This document shows positions 56,639 to 60,947 of a stretch of DNA of 60,947 nucleotides, piece by piece. The stretch comes from a virus. Both the position numbers and the translations under genes were made by a program. Under the pieces are notes generated by a model, which was not told the DNA's origin, searched no databases, and worked only from the letters and a program-made list of their open reading frames with translations. The DNA lies in IMG/VR virus record IMGVR_UViG_3300009703_000019, positions 1-60,947 of that record. The stretch is one strand, 5' to 3'. Every line of letters starts with the position of its first letter. Position 1 is the stretch's first letter.

Positions 56639-56646
56639 TATTTATA
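56639..56646 (-). promoter_or_regulatory. T4 late-type promoter for hsp20
   Basis: TATAAATA, about 72 bases upstream of the hsp20 ATG in an intergenic gap. Confidence 0.5.
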
Positions 56647-56650
56647 ACAC

Positions 56651-56734
56651 TTACACAAACCTATATGTAAATGTTATTAATAAATACGTCATTAACATAA
56701 CCATGAATATGAATGTTAATAATAAATTTCTCAT
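56651..56734 (-). CDS. 27-residue membrane peptide
   Basis: Starts MRNLLLTFIFMVMLMTYL, wholly hydrophobic, with AGGAATAGAAG ahead of the ATG. Weakly supported. Confidence 0.35.
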   Translation of the reverse strand: MRNLLLTFIFMVMLMTYLLITFTYRFV

Positions 56735-56752
56735 ATATCTTCTATTCCTATC

Positions 56753-57931
56753 TTATGTTAATGATACATCATCATAATAACCTGATTTTTCAGCTGTTTC
56801 TTCTAGGGAAGTATTATTTTCTTTTTCAATATTAGCCGAAGCATCGAACTTGGTATATAACTCTTTGAAGGTGTTTTTAGTATCTTCATCAAAACGAGAA
56901 ATAGCTAAATCGATTGACTTCATACGATCACCGAAAATAGCGAAGGTTTGAACAATGTGAGCTAAACGACGGGTTGAGATAACATCATCAACACCTTCAT
57001 CATAGAAGGTTTTACGAATACCATCTGCCCATGAGACCAGAAGTTTAGCAAATTCTTCATCAACTGAACCAAAGGCCTTCATGTGATTCATAATGATTTT
57101 CTCTTCTGTTGCCGCCGGGGCAAAAGGTTGTTCAATGGTAATGGAAAATCTCTCGAGGAATGCTTCATCAATAATAGTAGCGGCTGAGAATTTACCAGAC
57201 TCTGAACCTTGACCTTTAGTATTAGCAGTAGCAATAACATTGAAACCTGGTTTGGGTTCGATAAGCTCACCAGTTTTTTTAATAACAATTGGTTTACCTT
57301 CAAGAACACCTTGAAGAGCCATAATCTTATTAGAACCGCGATCGATCTCATCAATCAAGAGGACTGCACCAAGTTCCATAGCCTTAACAATAGGTCCTTT
57401 CTCAAAAACTGTTTCACCATCAACAAGACGAAAACCACCAATTAAATCATCTTGATCCGTTTCTGGTGAAATCTGAACACGAATGAACTCGCGTTTAGCA
57501 TTAGCAGCAGCTTGTTCTACCATCATAGTTTTACCATTACCAGATAAACCAGTAACGAAGATAGGGTAGAAAAATTCAGTTTTAATAATTTTGAGAACAT
57601 CTTTATAAGCACCCCATTTAACAAAATTAGGATCAACCTGCGGTACATAAGAGGATTTAAATTCATCAACAAAAACAGTTTTTCTTACCTCCCTAACTAG
57701 GGTTTTCTCAACAATGTTATCCATTTCCTTTCTTTCTTGGAAGGGAAGAGGGACAATAACACCAGATATATCATATGTACCCCGGGAAACCCGGGGAATC
57801 TCATTTGTAGTAGGACCCATATTTTTATAACCAGAAGCTATAGCGGCATCATTTAGTTCGGACGAAGAATAAATGGTTTTATTCGGGTTCTGAGATTGTA
57901 GATAATCAACAATCTTTTGTAATTTCTTCAT
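56753..57931 (-). CDS. cobS: CobS/MoxR-like AAA ATPase
   Basis: 392 residues from ATG 57931. Walker A TGLSGNGKTMMVEQ, Walker B LLIDEIDRGS, NVIATANTKGQGSESGKF (sensor 1) of MoxR/CobS ATPases. The partner CobT-like VWA protein is at 11156-13297. Found in many marine T4-like phages; role unknown. Confidence 0.88.
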   Translation of the reverse strand: MKKLQKIVDYLQSQNPNKTIYSSSELNDAAIASGYKNMGPTTNEIPRVSRGTYDISGVIVPLPFQERKEMDNIVEKTLVREVRKTVFVDEFKSSYVPQVDPNFVKWGAYKDVLKIIKTEFFYPIFVTGLSGNGKTMMVEQAAANAKREFIRVQISPETDQDDLIGGFRLVDGETVFEKGPIVKAMELGAVLLIDEIDRGSNKIMALQGVLEGKPIVIKKTGELIEPKPGFNVIATANTKGQGSESGKFSAATIIDEAFLERFSITIEQPFAPAATEEKIIMNHMKAFGSVDEEFAKLLVSWADGIRKTFYDEGVDDVISTRRLAHIVQTFAIFGDRMKSIDLAISRFDEDTKNTFKELYTKFDASANIEKENNTSLEETAEKSGYYDDVSLT

Positions 57932-57963
57932 AATATAGTACCTCTTTATCAATTTATAGCTAC

Positions 57964-57992
57964 ATTATACCATATCCTCTCGATGTTGTAAA
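57964..57992 (-). promoter_or_regulatory. Sigma70-like promoter for cobS
   Basis: TTTACA (57987-57992), 17 bases, TATAAT (57964-57969), followed by TATAAATTGATAAAGAGG. Confidence 0.75.
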
Positions 57993-58011
57993 CACTTATT
58001 TTCATTTATTT

Positions 58012-58590
58012 TCACATATTACTCATATCTGTTCGGTATGTTGATGGATGTACATCATCTACTTCATCTACATGAGGATAACTATTCCTAGTTGGATGTA
58101 CATCCTCTGTTTCTGTTACACACGTCAGGGATTCTATTGTAACTTCTCCTTTGTACGGCCAAGTCTGCCGAGGGGGTAGTTTTCCAACCAGGCTACCATT
58201 GTCATACCATCGTTTTCCCTGTGCCATCTGGTTAACGGGATCACCAGTATCAAGGAAAGTAACTACAGTTGGTTTATATCCAAGTTCTGTTAATTCAAGA
58301 TGTCGAACCCATGTAACAGTACCATAGGCAACTATTATAACTTCATCAGACACATCACACATTCGTGCAGCAGCTCCATTTACAGAAATTGTAAAGGATC
58401 TAGGATCTGGAATTGCATATGTTGTGAACCTATTACCGTTGGTGATGTTGTATATTTCAATTTGCTGATATGGTAATATATTCGCCTTCTCCAATATATC
58501 ATTCGAAATCCCGCAAGATCCCTCATAATTAATATCACATTCGGTGACTATTGCACCGTGTATTTTTGACTTTAATATTTTTATTTCCAT
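58012..58590 (-). CDS. panD: Aspartate 1-decarboxylase PanD with C-terminal extension
   Basis: 192 residues; 1-120 match PanD (126 in E. coli). Lys9, the self-cleavage pair Gly24-Ser25 (NYEGSCGI), Arg54 and Tyr58 (NGNRFTTYAI) and VNGAAAR are at E. coli positions. It forms beta-alanine for pantothenate and CoA. The extra 70 residues include two DVHP(T/S) motifs and are of unknown origin. Overlaps the preceding lipoprotein gene by 10 bases. Confidence 0.9.
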   Translation of the reverse strand: MEIKILKSKIHGAIVTECDINYEGSCGISNDILEKANILPYQQIEIYNITNGNRFTTYAIPDPRSFTISVNGAAARMCDVSDEVIIVAYGTVTWVRHLELTELGYKPTVVTFLDTGDPVNQMAQGKRWYDNGSLVGKLPPRQTWPYKGEVTIESLTCVTETEDVHPTRNSYPHVDEVDDVHPSTYRTDMSNM

Positions 58591-59051
58591 ATCCCACTCC
58601 CAAAATCAAACGATGGACCACCAGACCGAGAAACAAATGATTCCATACAAGTTAGGACAGACCCACTAAAATTCTTATGAGCCTCACCCAATCCCCTCTG
58701 ACCAAATTCACGCTTTAATTTATACCATAGATCTTTTGGGGTAAGTTCTTCCATAGTATGAAGTTCTTTATTGAATGTGCTAGAATAGTTGGATGTAATT
58801 GTTTTGAATTTAACCAAATCCGAATATAATTCATAATGCTCGGTGCGTCGAGGATCGAATTTAAATAATCCAGGCATATTCTTACCAGATACATCAACAA
58901 CACATTCGGAGAACGATCTCGGGTCGATTGAATAATCTACGAGATCCTGCTCATTCTCAAATAATCTGAATACATCTTCTTCATACTTATCTTTGGATTC
59001 GGAACATCCGACCAAAAATAATATGGATAATAATAACATAAATTTTTTCAT
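58581..59051 (-). CDS. Lipoprotein of unknown function
   Basis: 156 residues; signal MKKFMLLLSILFLVGC with lipobox LVGC (Cys16), then an acidic mature domain with two cysteines (ECVVD, LTCMES). It starts within the 49-bp repeat. Possible envelope or superinfection-exclusion protein, unproven. Confidence 0.6.
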   Translation of the reverse strand: MKKFMLLLSILFLVGCSESKDKYEEDVFRLFENEQDLVDYSIDPRSFSECVVDVSGKNMPGLFKFDPRRTEHYELYSDLVKFKTITSNYSSTFNKELHTMEELTPKDLWYKLKREFGQRGLGEAHKNFSGSVLTCMESFVSRSGGPSFDFGSGIWK

Positions 59052-59095
59052 ATCAAGTCTCTCATTTATTTAATAGAGTTTTATATAATATATAT
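59047..59095. repeat. 49-bp direct repeat, copy 1
   Basis: Identical to 59517-59565. Contains the ribosome site and start of the lipoprotein gene and the end of the gene at 59062. Confidence 0.85.
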
Positions 59096-59214
59096 AAAGC
59101 TGCAATAATCAAAACAGGGAGCAATACTATATAACCAATCGCTTCCATGAATGTTACTTCTGATGCAAATAAAACCAAAACCTCGAGGTTAGTTTTATCT
59201 GGCATTATTCTCAT
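59062..59214 (-). CDS. 50-residue membrane protein
   Basis: From ATG 59214 (TAATG with the preceding stop): MRIMPDKTNLEVLVLFASEV, then IGYIVLLPVLIIAALYILYK. One or two helices. Unknown. Confidence 0.5.
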   Translation of the reverse strand: MRIMPDKTNLEVLVLFASEVTFMEAIGYIVLLPVLIIAALYILYKTLLNK

Positions 59215-59333
59215 TAGGAATTCTGAATATAATACCCCAAAACCCACCATACTATGAAAGGTAATGTGATTATAAAATGAGATAGGAATGTAGTCTTATT
59301 ACACCTTAAAATATATAACTTTTGTTTCTTCAT
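59214..59333 (-). CDS. 39-residue membrane peptide
   Basis: Starts MKKQKLYILRCNKTTFLSHF; one helix (FIITLPFIVWWVLGY). Both ends overlap neighbours (ATGA, TAATG). Confidence 0.5.
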   Translation of the reverse strand: MKKQKLYILRCNKTTFLSHFIITLPFIVWWVLGYYIQNS

Positions 59334-59521
59334 AATAACTTATCCTTATAATCATCAGACCAGCGCTTTAAAGCCTCTATTGCTGGTATTTCAGCGGTGT
59401 TGGTATTTCCGTATTTTCCAGTAGTAGAATGCGCTAATATATGAAGATAACTAAAATATAACGCACGCTTTGGTAACAATCTTACAATATAATACCACAT
59501 ATCAATCACAAATTTATTCAT
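59330..59521 (-). CDS. Conserved small phage protein
   Basis: 63 residues starting MNKFVIDMWYYIVRLLPKRA; HILAHSTTGKYGNTN and ALKRWSDDY are patterns recognised from T4-like phages. Starts within the second repeat copy. Confidence 0.6.
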   Translation of the reverse strand: MNKFVIDMWYYIVRLLPKRALYFSYLHILAHSTTGKYGNTNTAEIPAIEALKRWSDDYKDKLL

Positions 59522-59565
59522 ATCAAGTCTCTCATTTATTTAATAGAGTTTTATATAATATATAT
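59517..59565. repeat. 49-bp direct repeat, copy 2
   Basis: Identical to 59047-59095; its right edge coincides with the last base of the tRNA CCA. Confidence 0.85.
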
Positions 59566-59640
59566 GGTGGGACCGGTAGGACTCGAACCTACGACCTGCC
59601 GATTATGAGTCGGATGCTCTCCCAACTGAGCTACGGTCCC
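59565..59640 (-). tRNA. tRNA with CAU anticodon (Met or Ile2)
   Basis: 76 bases including encoded CCA: acceptor GGGACCG/CGGTCCC, D-arm GCTCAGTTGGGAGAGC, anticodon loop CTCATAA, T-arm GTAGG/CCTAC with TTCGAGT. Elongator Met or lysidine-modified Ile cannot be told apart by eye. Confidence 0.93.
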
Positions 59641-59651
59641 GTTATCAGGTT

Positions 59652-59717
59652 AGGTATAGAAAACCGCCCGTTACTCTATACCTGTGGAAACCCCCAATAC
59701 TAAGCTTTCTGGTTTCC
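59652..59717 (-). other. Two stem-loops upstream of the tRNA
   Basis: A 9-bp stem (AGGTATAGA 59652-59660 with TCTATACCT 59675-59683) and a 7-bp stem (GGAAACC 59686-59692 with GGTTTCC 59711-59717). No gene in 59641-59731. Possible terminator, processing site or degenerate RNA gene. Confidence 0.4.
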
Positions 59718-59731
59718 TTTCCATTTAATTG

Positions 59732-60109
59732 TTATAACTCATTGCTTTCCCACACCTTCTGATATGATAACTCAGACTTTATGTTAAGATATCCGGACGT
59801 ACAAGTCCAAACACCACAATCTATATGCTCTGTCATGTAGGAAAACCATTTATTAATGCTATTATAGTCTTCGATATCATCCCCATAATCTCTAAGATTA
59901 CCGTATACATTAACTCTAAACCACTCAGCCCCAACGGTACTCGAATAATACCCCATAGGAATCACTTGTACACCAATTTCACCCTCTGATCCAGTGGGTA
60001 CACCAATCTTTGATTTTTCGGATATTGATTTTAATAATACCTCTGTCACACGTTCATTTGAATTCGAATAATAATCGAAATATCCTGTAATTCCACACCA
60101 TCTACTCAT
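59732..60109 (-). CDS. Conserved phage hypothetical protein
   Basis: 125 residues from ATG 60109 (the longer frame uses a TTG). MSRWCGITGYFDYYSN, then VYGNLRDYGDDIEDYNSINKWF is a pattern seen in many unrelated phages; function unknown. Interval 60110-60205 holds no gene, only a 6-bp GGTTCA/TGAACC hairpin. Confidence 0.6.
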   Translation of the reverse strand: MSRWCGITGYFDYYSNSNERVTEVLLKSISEKSKIGVPTGSEGEIGVQVIPMGYYSSTVGAEWFRVNVYGNLRDYGDDIEDYNSINKWFSYMTEHIDCGVWTCTSGYLNIKSELSYQKVWESNEL

Positions 60110-60205
60110 AATAAACTCCAAAAATTAAACTAACATCAGGTTCATACTCAAGCTGAACCACTACTTTAGAACATTACCGTACCGTCCTTAATACTAACAA
60201 TAACT

Positions 60206-60947
60206 TTAGAAGACGACCTGAGCACGCGCTGTTAAGGCATGAACAAAATCATCTTTCGCGGTATCAGTGACTACATCACGGTCTGAGAAAACATAATTTA
60301 ACCGTAGTGAAACATTATTCGTTGCCCACCAGTTAAGAGCGGCCGTCCAGTTATTCGCTCGACCCGCCGCGCTCATATTCCCATCAGATAAATCAAGATG
60401 ACTGTAACGCGCGGCTACTTCCCAAGCCCCGATACCACCGTGTCCAACTTCATGACCGACTTTAACACGTTTCCATTGACCCGATGATTGTTTCCAGTTC
60501 ATATGTTCACCGGTTAAGAAATACCCCAACTGACCATAAAAACCCTGATAATTCAAATCAACACCATTATCTCTTTCAACATTCATAGAAACATATTCAG
60601 CCTGACCGTGGAATGGTCCAAGATAACCAGCCATCTCAGCATTAGTCGCTAAAATCTGCGTTGCACTGGAAATAACTCCTGTATCAAGCCATTTACCACC
60701 AACATGGGCTTCCGGGTGATATTTAAATCTGAGGTCAACACCATCAGCATTATGTTTTGACTGCGTATTTGGATCCATATCACGATAGTGAATGGCACCG
60801 CCCAGATGAAAATGCTCGTTCTTTGTATCGACTACACTGACTAAGCCTCTAAAAGCAGTTCCAAAACTCTGATTAAATTCACCGTCCTCATTAATGCCGG
60901 CCGCAAAAGCACCGACTCGCCCGTAAAAAAGATCATCATCATAAGCA
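60206..60947 (-). CDS. OprP/OprO-like phosphate-selective porin, 5'-truncated by the window
   Basis: The C-terminal 247 codons, open to the right edge. Alternating amphipathic strands (FHGQAEYVSMNVERDNG, GFYGQLGYFLTGEHMNWKQ, WEVAARYSHLDLSDGN, ATNNVSLRLNYVFSD) and the terminal Phe (ARAQVVF) are typical of outer-membrane barrels of the OprO/OprP family. Base composition is visibly richer in G+C than the rest of the window. It may be a host-derived gene that alters phosphate or polyphosphate uptake. Confidence 0.75.
   Translation of the reverse strand, partial: AYDDDLFYGRVGAFAAGINEDGEFNQSFGTAFRGLVSVVDTKNEHFHLGGAIHYRDMDPNTQSKHNADGVDLRFKYHPEAHVGGKWLDTGVISSATQILATNAEMAGYLGPFHGQAEYVSMNVERDNGVDLNYQGFYGQLGYFLTGEHMNWKQSSGQWKRVKVGHEVGHGGIGAWEVAARYSHLDLSDGNMSAAGRANNWTAALNWWATNNVSLRLNYVFSDRDVVTDTAKDDFVHALTARAQVVF

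Noticed and set aside
1-60947. CRISPR array or transposon
   Set aside because: No regularly spaced repeats, no transposase or IS-end inverted repeats seen.

Overview
This is an AT-rich stretch of a T4-like (Straboviridae/Kyanoviridae-type) marine myophage genome. Nearly every gene is on the minus strand, packed with ATGA/TAATG stop-start overlaps. The phage assignment rests on an almost complete T4-type replication core: DNA polymerase gp43, clamp gp45, clamp loader gp44/gp62, helicase gp41, helicase loader gp59, primase gp61, UvsX, RNase H, RegA and the late co-activator gp33. It is supported by Hsp20, PhoH, ThyX, CobS/CobT-like proteins, tail-fibre proteins and a small tRNA/tmRNA complement. 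The host is inferred, not shown: a gammaproteobacterium is suggested by E. coli-like isocitrate lyase, FadE/FadI/FadJ and PanD, by a tmRNA tag ending in ALAA, and by an OprP-like porin.

Layout in the direction of transcription (right to left). 60.9-59.5 kb: a truncated OprP-like porin with cell-like base composition, a phage hypothetical gene and a tRNA(CAU) whose CCA end abuts a 49-bp direct repeat. 59.5-56.6 kb: small membrane proteins, a lipoprotein, aspartate decarboxylase PanD, CobS-like ATPase. 56.6-47 kb: Hsp20 and the replication genes 45, 44, 62, regA, 43, uvsX, 41. 47-40.5 kb: a late-promoter module of virion-type proteins, several with T4-like capsid-targeting N-termini. 40.4-34 kb: primase, RNase H, PhoH, gp33, gp59, NrdA. 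33.4-21.7 kb: acyl-CoA dehydrogenase, glutaredoxin-NrdB fusion, A-type Fe-S protein, ThyX, nuclease, thiolase and the FadJ-like bifunctional enzyme. 21.7-17.7 kb: small proteins, tail fibres and a permuted tmRNA. 17.3-3.8 kb: lipase, PRPP synthetase, malyl-CoA lyase, CobT-like VWA protein, isocitrate lyase, endolysin, PEP synthase, FtsH, hotdog thioesterase. 3.6-0 kb: a mini-MscS protein and a second module of capsid-targeted proteins, including an ADP-ribosyltransferase-like protein and a P-loop kinase.

The metabolic genes fit one programme. Lipase could release fatty acids; FadE, FadJ and thiolase would convert acyl-CoA to acetyl-CoA; isocitrate lyase plus malyl-CoA lyase (with a thioesterase) could make malate without malate synthase; PEP synthase feeds gluconeogenesis; PRPP synthetase, NrdA/NrdB and ThyX make nucleotides; PanD supplies beta-alanine for CoA. 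These genes lie downstream of strong sigma70-like promoters (TTTACA, 17 nt, TATAAT) together with nucleotide and replication genes, whereas virion-type genes are preceded by T4 late-type TATAAATA boxes. No acyl-CoA synthetase, malate synthase or PEP carboxykinase is present in the window.

The RNA highlight is a circularly permuted tmRNA gene at 17700-17934. Its acceptor half lies upstream of its coding half with a 2-nt spacer, it has a G3:U70-type alanine identity pair, and its tag reads AEDNFALAA.
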